45,439 nucleotides of DNA, from contig JAJFKK010000165.1 of NCBI GenBank assembly GCA_021773245.1, forward strand, positions 1 through 45,439. The letters are read 5' to 3'. The stretch comes from Gammaproteobacteria bacterium. GTDB taxonomy: Bacteria; Pseudomonadota; Gammaproteobacteria; Eutrophobiales; Eutrophobiaceae. The position numbers were made by a program, and so were the translations under genes. Positions 30,096-37,727 of this stretch are shown here, piece by piece (the stretch's first letter is position 1; the number at the start of each line of letters is the position of its first letter). Below the pieces are notes generated by a model. That model was given only the letters and a program-made list of their open reading frames with translations. It did no database searches and was not told where the DNA came from.

Positions 30096-30509
30096 CTAAT
30101 CATTATTCTGATTTTCTTCCTCACAATGTATCTCATAAATACATAAATTTATATCTTCTTCTTTACAAACATATTCACCATTTTCTGACATTTTCCAGTT
30201 AGATGACTCTTTCTGAACACGACAATTTGTTCCTATGGGTTTTCCATCAAGACGAAGTAAATTATTCTCACCTGAATAATGGCAAGCTATAAACTCACCT
30301 TTCTTTTTAATTCTGACTGAATACAACTTTTTTACTGAAAGTACATCTTCTAATGAGCGCCTCTCATCAATAGTCCATTCATAATCACGAGAAATGTTGC
30401 GTTCTTTTATTATCTGAACTGAAGGGCATTGATCAGCGAACACTAAATTTGAATATATAAAAAAACTAAATAAGCAGATAAAATTGTATTTTTTTTTGAA
30501 CGGGTTCAT
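30096..30509 (-). CDS. Secreted small Cys-containing protein (DUF3757-like)
   Basis: A 137-residue protein with a signal peptide (FICLFSFFIYSNLVFA, cleavage before DQCPS). The mature part starts with a CPS motif and holds FIACHYSGE, NWKMSENGEYVC and LCIYEIHC, a Cys spacing that resembles DUF3757-type exported proteins. Five or six cysteines suggest disulfide bonds in the periplasm. It is divergent from the DUF4404 gene. Function unknown; the family call is tentative. Confidence 0.55.
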   Translation of the reverse strand: MNPFKKKYNFICLFSFFIYSNLVFADQCPSVQIIKERNISRDYEWTIDERRSLEDVLSVKKLYSVRIKKKGEFIACHYSGENNLLRLDGKPIGTNCRVQKESSNWKMSENGEYVCKEEDINLCIYEIHCEEENQNND

Positions 30510-30552
30510 TCTTAAAAAAAGTATTCCTTGCGACCATATAAGGCCAAATATT

Positions 30553-30807
30553 ATGCATGATAAACTTCAAGAAAAAATCATCTCACTAAAAAAAGAATTA
30601 GATCAGCTCTCAATAAATGATAGCTCTGCTAAAGAACATATCAATGAGCTAATCGAAGAAATAAATAACCTTAATGATAGCGCTGAGGAAAAAAACTTTG
30701 TCATTGGGAAAATAAAATCATCGATTGATAACTTTGAAGCGGAACATCCTAGAGCTACTGCCATTTTGAACGATATTATGGTGACATTAAGCAATATGGG
30801 GATTTAA
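30553..30807 (+). CDS. DUF4404 family small helical protein
   Basis: An 84-residue, mostly coiled-coil protein (KLQEKIISLKKELDQL...). Its C-terminus, FEAEHPRATAILNDIMVTL then SNMGI, is the DUF4404 hallmark. The ATG at 30553 with AAGG about 10 nt upstream is chosen; an in-frame start 23 codons earlier overlaps the divergent neighbour and has a non-family N-terminus. Function unknown. It converges with lexA. Confidence 0.8.
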   Translation: MHDKLQEKIISLKKELDQLSINDSSAKEHINELIEEINNLNDSAEEKNFVIGKIKSSIDNFEAEHPRATAILNDIMVTLSNMGI

Positions 30808-30818
30808 CGATAATTCTT

Positions 30819-31412
30819 TCAATATGACCTAACTTGCCCGACTACAACGCCTTGAATATGTACACGATCGGCTGGATAAATTAAGGGAGCCATTGTTTGA
30901 TTAGCAGGAATTAATTCTACTCGATCCCCATGCTTTCTGAGTTTCTTCAAGGTTGTTTCACCATTATCAATCAAAGCAACAACTATATCCCCATTATTGG
31001 CCGTCTGTGTTTCTCTCACGATCACCAAATCTCGGTCAAGTATTCCAGCATCGATCATAGAATCGCCTTTCACTTCCAGTACATATCGGTCTTCACCTAA
31101 TAACATATCAGAAAAATTTATTTCTAATTGTTCTGGAATTGCCTCAATCGGCTTACCAGCAGCAATTCGACCTGCAAAAGGTAAAATTAAAAGACGTCGA
31201 CTCTGCTCCCCTGTTAATCGTAACCCTCGCCAACTACGACCGCTTCGCTGAAGATGCCCTTTATCGATTAATGAGTCTACATATCGATGGACTGTGCCTT
31301 TAGATTTAATATCAAGTAGCTGTCCAATTTCGACTAACGTGGGTGCATGGCCATTCTGTGTAATGTACCGTGTAATGCACTGTAAAATTTTCTCTTCCAA
31401 ACCTGTTAACAT
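30819..31412 (-). CDS. lexA: LexA-type SOS repressor
   Basis: A 197-residue repressor. The N-terminal winged helix has PTLVEIGQLLDIKSKGTVHR and the C-terminal S24 peptidase domain has the AGRIAAGKP cleavage loop (Ala-Gly bond), the Ser in KGDSMIDAG and the Lys in ETTLKKLRK. DNA damage should trigger RecA-dependent self-cleavage. The recognition helix (SKGTVHRYVDSL) differs from the E. coli one, so the operator may differ. AAGGAG lies 8 nt upstream of the ATG. It could be a second LexA if another exists elsewhere in the genome. Confidence 0.9.
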   Translation of the reverse strand: MLTGLEEKILQCITRYITQNGHAPTLVEIGQLLDIKSKGTVHRYVDSLIDKGHLQRSGRSWRGLRLTGEQSRRLLILPFAGRIAAGKPIEAIPEQLEINFSDMLLGEDRYVLEVKGDSMIDAGILDRDLVIVRETQTANNGDIVVALIDNGETTLKKLRKHGDRVELIPANQTMAPLIYPADRVHIQGVVVGQVRSY

Positions 31413-31446
31413 ACAAAGTTCTCCTTATGTTCTCTTTTTTAGAATA

Positions 31447-31466
31447 GAGTACTTTAAGAGTACTTT
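31447..31466. promoter_or_regulatory. Direct repeat upstream of lexA, candidate autoregulatory operator
   Basis: GAGTACTTT occurs twice, 11 bp (one helical turn) apart, 35-55 bp upstream of the lexA start. Each contains the palindrome AGTACT. No CTGT-N8-ACAG box is present here, so this repeat is the best candidate for the site LexA reads in its own promoter. Confidence 0.4.
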
Positions 31467-31561
31467 CAAGTTTTTATCAAAAATGTGACATCGTCATGGA
31501 TATCGATAAGATATATTGAGACTAAGACTTACCTATTTTTAAAATGGAGAATCATTAAAGT

Positions 31562-32020
31562 ATGAAAAAATTCATCATTATTTTCGTCTTAAGCATGACA
31601 ACGTTATTTTCTTTTTCGAGTTATGCCGATACTGATGTAGCTAAAGCCGTTATCGATAAAGCCATTGAAGGAGGTTTTAGCGAATTGGAAAAACAAGTCA
31701 TTGAAAAATATTTTAAGGATCTGAAAACCAATACTGAAACAGAGGCGACTGTTTCTAAAGACAAGAAAAAAAAGAAGCGTTTACCTCCAGGCTTAGCTAA
31801 AAAGGATAAACTCCCACCAGGTTTAGCTATGCAACTTGAACGAAACGGCACACTACCGCCTGGCTTAGCTAAGCGTGATTTACCTTCAGATCTGAAAACT
31901 GAATTGACCGATCCCATCGAAGGACTGGAAAGGACTATCGTAAATCAATCTGTTGTATTGGTTGAAAAAGCAACAGGCCGTATTGTTGATATACTGAAAG
32001 ATATCGTAACGGGAAATTGA
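31562..32020 (+). CDS. Exported PPGLA-repeat protein
   Basis: A 152-residue protein with a signal peptide ([17 protein letters not shown], cleavage before DTDVA). The centre has a K-rich block (KDKKKKKR) and three copies of LPPGLA ([27 protein letters not shown]). The repeat resembles that of CigR/RcnB-type periplasmic proteins, without their full domain. It is probably periplasmic. The stop is 1 bp before msrB, so the pair is likely co-transcribed. Confidence 0.75.
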   Translation: MKKFIIIFVLSMTTLFSFSSYADTDVAKAVIDKAIEGGFSELEKQVIEKYFKDLKTNTETEATVSKDKKKKKRLPPGLAKKDKLPPGLAMQLERNGTLPPGLAKRDLPSDLKTELTDPIEGLERTIVNQSVVLVEKATGRIVDILKDIVTGN

Positions 32021-32021
32021 T

Positions 32022-32414
32022 ATGTCTTCTGTCGCAGATAAAACTGAAGAAGAATGGCAAACAGAACTATCACCTGAACAGTTCGCTATTTGCCGAAAAA
32101 AAGGCACTGAGCGAGCATTCACAGGTAAGTATTATGATTGCAAAGAATCAGGAACTTATCTTTGTAGTTGTTGTGCTAACGAGTTATTTAGCTCTGAAAC
32201 AAAATACGATTCTGGTTCAGGTTGGCCCAGTTTCTGGGAGCCTAAAGATGAATCAATCAAAACAGAAACCGATAATAGTATCGGGATGAAACGTGTAGAG
32301 GTACTTTGTAAAGAATGTGACTCACATCTGGGCCATGTATTTGAAGATGGACCGCAACCAACCGGCTTACGCTACTGTATAAATTCAGTTTCTTTGAAAT
32401 TAAAGAAAGATTAA
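32022..32414 (+). CDS. msrB: Peptide-methionine (R)-S-oxide reductase MsrB
   Basis: A 130-residue cytoplasmic repair enzyme that reduces the R-epimer of methionine sulfoxide using thioredoxin. The structural zinc is held by CSCC and CKEC; the catalytic Cys is in RYCINSVSL; the conserved [11 protein letters not shown] block is present. It has no signal peptide. It lies 1 bp downstream of the PPGLA-repeat gene, which may link an exported substrate with repair, though this is speculation. Confidence 0.96.
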   Translation: MSSVADKTEEEWQTELSPEQFAICRKKGTERAFTGKYYDCKESGTYLCSCCANELFSSETKYDSGSGWPSFWEPKDESIKTETDNSIGMKRVEVLCKECDSHLGHVFEDGPQPTGLRYCINSVSLKLKKD

Positions 32415-32465
32415 ATCTAACTAAACTGAAATAATATAAACATTAATATTTAACGGAGAAGAATA

Positions 32466-32720
32466 ATGGCACATCGTGACATGTCTGAAATGACTCGCAT
32501 CGCTTTCCACAGAAATGACCTTGTTGTTGAACCAACCATTTTCAATGCAGCGACACAAATACTGACAGGATTAATTGCGTCAGATAAATTAAATGCCAGT
32601 AATGAAAAAGCAGTCATCAAAAAGGCAATAGAACTTGCATTAGAGTTAGCTGTTCAAACCGATAAAATGATGACTATCGAAGAAAATAAAACAGGTATTG
32701 AACGATCAATCGAACTTTAA
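32466..32720 (+). CDS. Small hypothetical protein
   Basis: An 84-residue protein not recognised as a known family. It is cytoplasmic, helical (AVIKKAIELALELAVQTDKM) and moderately acidic at its end. It has a good AACGGAGAA ribosome binding site 7 nt upstream of the ATG. Its stop codon overlaps the end of the decayed siroheme synthase gene on the other strand. Real coding is supported by the ribosome binding site and codon use similar to its neighbours. Confidence 0.7.
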   Translation: MAHRDMSEMTRIAFHRNDLVVEPTIFNAATQILTGLIASDKLNASNEKAVIKKAIELALELAVQTDKMMTIEENKTGIERSIEL

Positions 32721-33041
32721 AGGTATGCTGTTTTAAACCAAGACAACTTTTCGTGTAAAGATACGACTTCACCAATAATAATCATGCTTGGTGACTTAAC
32801 TTCTCGCTTTTCACGTAAAGTCATGTCATATAAAAATGTTTCATCGTAATTTTTTCCAAATGACGCAATTAGCCCAATTGTTTCAGCTCATCTTAACGAC
32901 GATTCTATTTCTGTAGCGTCCACGGTAATTTTTGCCCTAGCAACTTACAATTTTTGTGTTTTTCGAGACACTACAGCACCGCCACCAACGACCAAGAGTT
33001 CTGTTCTTTTTAATTTTTAAAAAGACTGGAAAGCTTCCCAT
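32717..33041 (-). pseudogene. cysG: Decayed siroheme synthase (CysG/CobA-type) remnant
   Basis: The 539-bp space between the small gene and pomA holds a broken reading frame on the minus strand. The 5' part reads MGSFPVFLKIKKNRTL, then after a frameshift LVVGGGAVVSRKTQKL, a stop, and ARAKITVDATEIESS: the NAD-binding start of CysG/Met8. After another stop the same frame ends with SPSMIIIGEVVSLHEKLSWF, the C-terminus of uroporphyrinogen-III methyltransferase. At least one frameshift, two stops and a deletion of most of the gene (about 108 codons remain of about 460) show it is dead. Confidence 0.8.
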
Positions 33042-33171
33042 CTAGCTGATTTTACTTGTTTTTTAATATTCAGGTTAATAACTTTTTAACCACTACCACT
33101 ATGTAAATGAAAGATTAGAAAGAAACATCAGGTAACAATGATCAGAAAATACAAAAAACATCGTTCCATCA

Positions 33172-33198
33172 TAAAGTTTTCACATTTTTATCCGATAT
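33172..33198 (+). promoter_or_regulatory. Predicted sigma-28 (FliA) promoter of the stator operon
   Basis: TAAA, a 15-bp spacer and TCCGATAT resemble the FliA consensus TAAA-N15-GCCGATAA (all four -35 bases, six of eight -10 bases). It lies about 60 bp upstream of pomA. Motility stator genes are classical FliA targets, which supports the call. Confidence 0.55.
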
Positions 33199-33259
33199 AA
33201 ACGGTAACGAATGTCTCAACATCGAACACAAATACAGTAATGATTTTAAGGAGAATATT

Positions 33260-34045
33260 GTGGATCTTGCAACTCTAATCGGCTTTCTGGCGGCAGCCGG
33301 CATTATTTTATCCGCAATAGTACTTGGCGGAGATCCAATGATGTTCTTCAATATCCCGTCTCTTCTCGTTGTTGGCGGTGGAACGATTGGCGCCGTTTTA
33401 ATGCAATTTAGTGTCAGTCAATTTCTTGGTGCTATGAAAGTTGGTATGAAAGCGCTGTTTAATAAACTGTCATCACCTAAAGAATTGATTGAAATCACTA
33501 TCGACTTAGCAAATACCGCTCGAAAAGGCGGACTACTTGCACTAGAAGAAAAAGATACAGGCAATGACTTCTTTCAAATGGGAATTCAAATGATGGTCGA
33601 TGGTCATGAACCTGATGTAGTCAGACAAACTATGGTCAGTGATATGAATTTAACTGTTGAACGGCATGAGACCGGACAAAAGATATTTAAAGCAATTGGC
33701 GATGTTGCGCCTGCTATGGGCATGATTGGTACTTTAATCGGTTTGGTACAAATGCTCGCCAATATGGAAGATCCAAAAACAATTGGTCCTGCTATGGCTG
33801 TAGCTCTTCTCACAACACTTTATGGTGCAGCGATAGCAAATGTATTCGCTTTGCCACTAGCAGAAAAATTAGGACTAAGAAGTAACGAAGAGAAAATGAT
33901 TAAATCAATGATCATCGATAGTATCTCAGGCATTCAGGAAGGCCGTAACCCACGCGTTATTGAAGGCATGTTAATGACATATCTACCTGTTTCTGATCGA
34001 AACTTAGGTGATGGTGATAGTGATGCGGAAGCAGAAGCTGCCTAG
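33260..34045 (+). CDS. pomA: Flagellar motor stator protein PomA/MotA, Na+-type
   Basis: A 261-residue four-helix membrane subunit that, with PomB, conducts ions and drives flagellar rotation. The N-terminus MDLATLIGFLAAAGIILSAI and the IPSLLVVGGGTIGAVLM helix match PomA more than E. coli MotA (295 aa). The pore and rotor-contact blocks PAMGMIGTLIGLV and TTLYGAAIANVFALPLA are intact. The start is GTG 33260, with AAGGAG about 8 nt upstream. Sodium specificity is inferred from family resemblance. Confidence 0.93.
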   Translation: MDLATLIGFLAAAGIILSAIVLGGDPMMFFNIPSLLVVGGGTIGAVLMQFSVSQFLGAMKVGMKALFNKLSSPKELIEITIDLANTARKGGLLALEEKDTGNDFFQMGIQMMVDGHEPDVVRQTMVSDMNLTVERHETGQKIFKAIGDVAPAMGMIGTLIGLVQMLANMEDPKTIGPAMAVALLTTLYGAAIANVFALPLAEKLGLRSNEEKMIKSMIIDSISGIQEGRNPRVIEGMLMTYLPVSDRNLGDGDSDAEAEAA

Positions 34046-34075
34046 TATTTTAATAATGTTAGATGGAAATTCCCT

Positions 34076-35296
34076 ATGAGTGAAGAAGCACCAGCAAAGA
34101 AAGAAGAAGGAGGTGGTTCCCCAGCCTGGGTAATGACCTTTGCTGATCTAATGTCATTATTAATGTGCTTTTTTGTATTACTACTTTCATTTTCTAATAT
34201 GGACTTACAGAAATTTAAACAGATCGCGGGATCAATGAAAAATGCATTTGGTGTACAAAGAGAAATTAAAGTCACGGATTCACCTAAAGGTACAAGCTTT
34301 ATTGCTCGTGATTTTAGCCCAGGCAAACCTACACCAACACTCATTAATGAAATTAGACAAAATACCATTGATGAAACCAAGCAAACCGTTGAATTTACAG
34401 ATGCAATGACCGAAGAAGAAAAAAGGGAAAGCATAGACGCAGCCGAAGAGAATGATGGCTCGGGTAGTGAAGCAGTGCAACGCCATCAAAAACAAGAAAT
34501 TGTTGAAGATTCAGTTATCGAAGAAACAACGGAAACCAAGGTTGATACCGCAAGATTGGCTGAACTAGAAGAAACTGTAGCTGAAATCGATAAAGCAAAA
34601 GAAGAAGAAAATAAGAAACAAGAAGAACTCAACGAAAAAACTGTTACTGATGCTTATAAATTACTTAAAACGCTTGAGCCTGAAATTGAACAGGGTTTAG
34701 TTGCAATAAAAACACAAGGTAATCGTATATTACTACGCATCAATGAAAATGGTTCCTTTCCATCAGGCTCCTCTATTGTCAAAGGCAGTTTCTTACCCGT
34801 GTTAAACAAACTAAGAAAATCACTGAATGATATTGATGGCAAAATTATAGTAGCAGGACACACTGATAATATTCCTATAAAAACGGCTCGTTTTCGTTCT
34901 AACTGGGAATTATCATCCTCACGCGCAGTAACAGTTGTTCATGAATTATTAGCACTAGATACCTTGCCTCCTGAGCGTTTCGTTATTGAGGGTCACGGTG
35001 ATGCTCACCCAATGGTTGATAATGACACGTCAAAAAACCGTGCACTGAATCGTCGTGTTGAACTGATTATTGTGCAAGGCGAAGAAGATGATGAAATCAA
35101 CTCGATTAATGCCGATACAAACAATCCATTTAAAAGTGGTCTGAACAGTAATGAAAATGCTGAACTAACATCATCAGTAAAAGATATTCTTAATAAAGAA
35201 ATTAAACCACCGGAACAATCTGAAATAGATGCAGTAAATTTAAAAACGCTTAAGGATCGCTTCGAAAATATAAGAAACAGCTTAAAAGACGAATAA
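34076..35296 (+). CDS. pomB: Flagellar motor stator protein PomB/MotB with long acidic linker
   Basis: A 406-residue stator partner of PomA. The single membrane helix carries the ion-binding Asp (D24 in VMTFADLMSLLM). The C-terminal OmpA-like peptidoglycan anchor begins near residue 235 (IIVAGHTDNIPI, RVELIIVQ). Between them is an unusually long, Glu/Lys-rich linker (about 60-210), making the protein about 90 residues longer than Vibrio PomB (315). A further 70-residue tail follows the OmpA domain. It is 30 bp downstream of pomA. Confidence 0.93.
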   Translation: MSEEAPAKKEEGGGSPAWVMTFADLMSLLMCFFVLLLSFSNMDLQKFKQIAGSMKNAFGVQREIKVTDSPKGTSFIARDFSPGKPTPTLINEIRQNTIDETKQTVEFTDAMTEEEKRESIDAAEENDGSGSEAVQRHQKQEIVEDSVIEETTETKVDTARLAELEETVAEIDKAKEEENKKQEELNEKTVTDAYKLLKTLEPEIEQGLVAIKTQGNRILLRINENGSFPSGSSIVKGSFLPVLNKLRKSLNDIDGKIIVAGHTDNIPIKTARFRSNWELSSSRAVTVVHELLALDTLPPERFVIEGHGDAHPMVDNDTSKNRALNRRVELIIVQGEEDDEINSINADTNNPFKSGLNSNENAELTSSVKDILNKEIKPPEQSEIDAVNLKTLKDRFENIRNSLKDE

Positions 35297-35320
35297 AATA
35301 AATGTAACAGGATGAAAACT

Positions 35321-35941
35321 ATGGATGACCGCAGACGATATTTCAGAATTAATGATAAAGTTTCACTCAAATATAGAGTTGTACAAGGTATTGATATTGA
35401 AACTGAAGTTAAACGAACTGAACACGAACAAAACAACCTTGTCGAATTAAAAAATGCATTCAATTGTATAGAAGCAAAAATAATGTCGAAGATGGGTCGT
35501 ATTGAGGAAGTCAGTCCATTAGTTGCAGAGATACTCGGACTTTATGATAAAAAGTTATCATTAATAGAAAGCATGATTATGCATAATGATGACAAGGAAA
35601 ACTCCATTACAGAAACGCAAAATGTAAACTTAAGTGCTAGTGGTATGTCATTTGAATCGAATACACCGATAAATGACGACGTGAATTTAAAAATGGAATT
35701 AGTACTATTCCCGGAATATCAATTCATTCCAGTCTATGCGCGCGTTGTTGATTGCAAGAAAAAGATGGATGACAACCTATATCGCTTTAATGTTGCTGTC
35801 GATTTCGTCGGCATATGTGAATCTGATCAGGAAATAATTATGCAACATGTTTTAAGTAAGCAAGCTAAACAAATAAAAACCGAACGCATCCAAACTTCAG
35901 AAAACAATAATGAACAAAAAACTGTTGCTAATGGCAACTAG
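35321..35941 (+). CDS. PilZ domain protein
   Basis: A 206-residue cytoplasmic protein. It starts [19 protein letters not shown], an RxxxR-type c-di-GMP motif, and has a second-half block [14 protein letters not shown] matching the PilZ D/NxSxxG motif. A helical segment lies between (about 30-95). Placed 24 bp after pomB, it probably links c-di-GMP to motor function, as YcgR-type proteins do; that is inference. The ATG at 35321 has AGGA 8 nt upstream and is favoured over the ATG three codons earlier. Its stop overlaps the dcd stop in opposite orientation. Confidence 0.85.
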   Translation: MDDRRRYFRINDKVSLKYRVVQGIDIETEVKRTEHEQNNLVELKNAFNCIEAKIMSKMGRIEEVSPLVAEILGLYDKKLSLIESMIMHNDDKENSITETQNVNLSASGMSFESNTPINDDVNLKMELVLFPEYQFIPVYARVVDCKKKMDDNLYRFNVAVDFVGICESDQEIIMQHVLSKQAKQIKTERIQTSENNNEQKTVANGN

Positions 35942-36504
35942 GTTTTAGGAAGTGTAACGCCCGTTTGCCCTTGATACTTTCCTGCACGATCTTTATATGA
36001 CGTTTCACAAACTTCATCCGACTCAAGAAAGATAACCTGAGCTATACCTTCATTTGCATAAATTTTTGCAGGCAAATTAGTCGTATTTGAAAATTCCAAT
36101 GTAACGTGCCCTTCCCACTCTGGTTCAAGTGGTGTGACATTAACTATGATGCCACAACGTGCATAAGTTGATTTACCTAAACATATCGTCAATACGTTTC
36201 TAGGAATTCTAAAAAACTCAACTGTTCTTGCTAATGCAAATGAATTTGGAGGGATAATACAATGATCGTTTTTAATATCGACAAAACTATCTGTATCAAA
36301 ATTCTTAGGATCAACCGTAGCTGAATGTACGTTGGTAAATATTTTAAATTCATCTGAACAACGCACATCATAGCCGTAACTGGATGTGCCATATGAGATT
36401 AATCGCTCATCACCTTTTGTTTTTATTTGACCTGACTCAAAAGGTTCGATCATGCCTTGTTCTTCCGCCATACGACGAATCCATTTATCACTCTTAACGC
36501 TCAT
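35938..36504 (-). CDS. dcd: dCTP deaminase
   Basis: A 188-residue trimeric enzyme that deaminates dCTP to dUTP for thymidylate synthesis. The signature motifs are [38 protein letters not shown] and [20 protein letters not shown] with the catalytic Glu. It is slightly shorter than E. coli Dcd (193). It shares a reciprocal stop (CTAG) with the PilZ gene and lies 15 bp downstream of mrp on the same strand. Confidence 0.96.
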   Translation of the reverse strand: MSVKSDKWIRRMAEEQGMIEPFESGQIKTKGDERLISYGTSSYGYDVRCSDEFKIFTNVHSATVDPKNFDTDSFVDIKNDHCIIPPNSFALARTVEFFRIPRNVLTICLGKSTYARCGIIVNVTPLEPEWEGHVTLEFSNTTNLPAKIYANEGIAQVIFLESDEVCETSYKDRAGKYQGQTGVTLPKT

Positions 36505-36519
36505 TAAAATTATTCTCTC

Positions 36520-37608
36520 TTAATTATTTTCAATAACTATTTTTGGAAATTTACTACTATAATCTTTCGATTGCTGCGCAAGCTTAGCTGCCGTACGACG
36601 AGCAATATCACGATAATTCATTGTTATCTCAGAATCAGGTTCCATTGCCACCGTTGGTTTACCATTATCAACACCTTCGCGAATTTTAATATCCAGTGGT
36701 AACGAGCCAATTAGATCTACACCATATTGCTTTGCCATTTGTTCTCCGCCACCACTTCCGAATATATGCTCTTCATGGCCACACTCACTACAAATATGTG
36801 TGCTCATATTTTCAATAATACCCAAAACTGGCACATTTACTTTTTCAAACATCTTTAATGCTTTCTTTGCATCTAACAAAGCAATGTCCTGTGGTGTAGT
36901 CACAATCACGGCGCCACTCACTGGAATTTTTTGACATAAGGTCAATTGAATATCACCGGTTCCTGGTGGCAGATCGATAATTAAATAATCAAGATCTTTC
37001 CAGTTTGTTTCATTTAATAATTGTTCCAACGCACCAGTCACCATAGGGCCACGCCAAATCATCGGGGTGTCTTCTTCAATCAAATAACCAATCGACATCG
37101 ATTGCACACCGTAACTTACTTTGGGTTCTACCGTTTTTCCATCTACGGAGTCAGGCTTACCTTGTAGTCCCAACATTCTCGGTTGGCTTGGCCCATAAAT
37201 ATCAGCGTCCAATATTCCCACTGTTGCGCCTTCAGCTTGTAATGCTAAAGCTAAATTTATTGAAGTTGTCGATTTGCCAACACCTCCCTTACCTGAAGCA
37301 ACCGCAATCGTATTTTTCACATTGGCTAATAAAGACACGCCTTTTTGCACAGAATGAGAAACTATTTTGCTAGATATATCTATATTACAGTCAGATAATC
37401 CTTGCTCATTCATTGCAGCGTTAATTGAATTGGTTAATTCTTGTTTTGAACCTTCGATCGGATAAGAAAATTCAAGACTAATAGACACGGCATCGCCATC
37501 AATACTGATATCTTTAACGGCTTTAGCACTAATTAAATCTTGCTCAATATTAGGATCTTTGATTCCGGAGAGTGTCTTTTCTACTTGTTCACGACTGACT
37601 GCCGACAT
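36520..37608 (-). CDS. mrp: Iron-sulfur cluster carrier Mrp/ApbC
   Basis: A 362-residue P-loop ATPase that transfers [4Fe-4S] clusters to apoproteins. The N-terminus has a MIP18/DUF59-like domain (residues 1-85), followed by the deviant Walker A ASGKGGVGKSTTSINLA and the CxxC in THICSECGHEE that holds the bridged cluster. The Walker-B-like LIIDLPPGTGD block is present. The mrp-dcd order with metG divergent matches Pseudomonas-type gammaproteobacteria. Confidence 0.96.
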   Translation of the reverse strand: MSAVSREQVEKTLSGIKDPNIEQDLISAKAVKDISIDGDAVSISLEFSYPIEGSKQELTNSINAAMNEQGLSDCNIDISSKIVSHSVQKGVSLLANVKNTIAVASGKGGVGKSTTSINLALALQAEGATVGILDADIYGPSQPRMLGLQGKPDSVDGKTVEPKVSYGVQSMSIGYLIEEDTPMIWRGPMVTGALEQLLNETNWKDLDYLIIDLPPGTGDIQLTLCQKIPVSGAVIVTTPQDIALLDAKKALKMFEKVNVPVLGIIENMSTHICSECGHEEHIFGSGGGEQMAKQYGVDLIGSLPLDIKIREGVDNGKPTVAMEPDSEITMNYRDIARRTAAKLAQQSKDYSSKFPKIVIENN

Positions 37609-37727
37609 TTATTTACAACCTGAAATATGAATTGGACGCGTATTCTACATTATTTATCGACTTCTCTTCACGCTGCTATTGAATAATGCTACTTTAGCGC
37701 CCCACAATCTGTAGCCTTACAATAACG

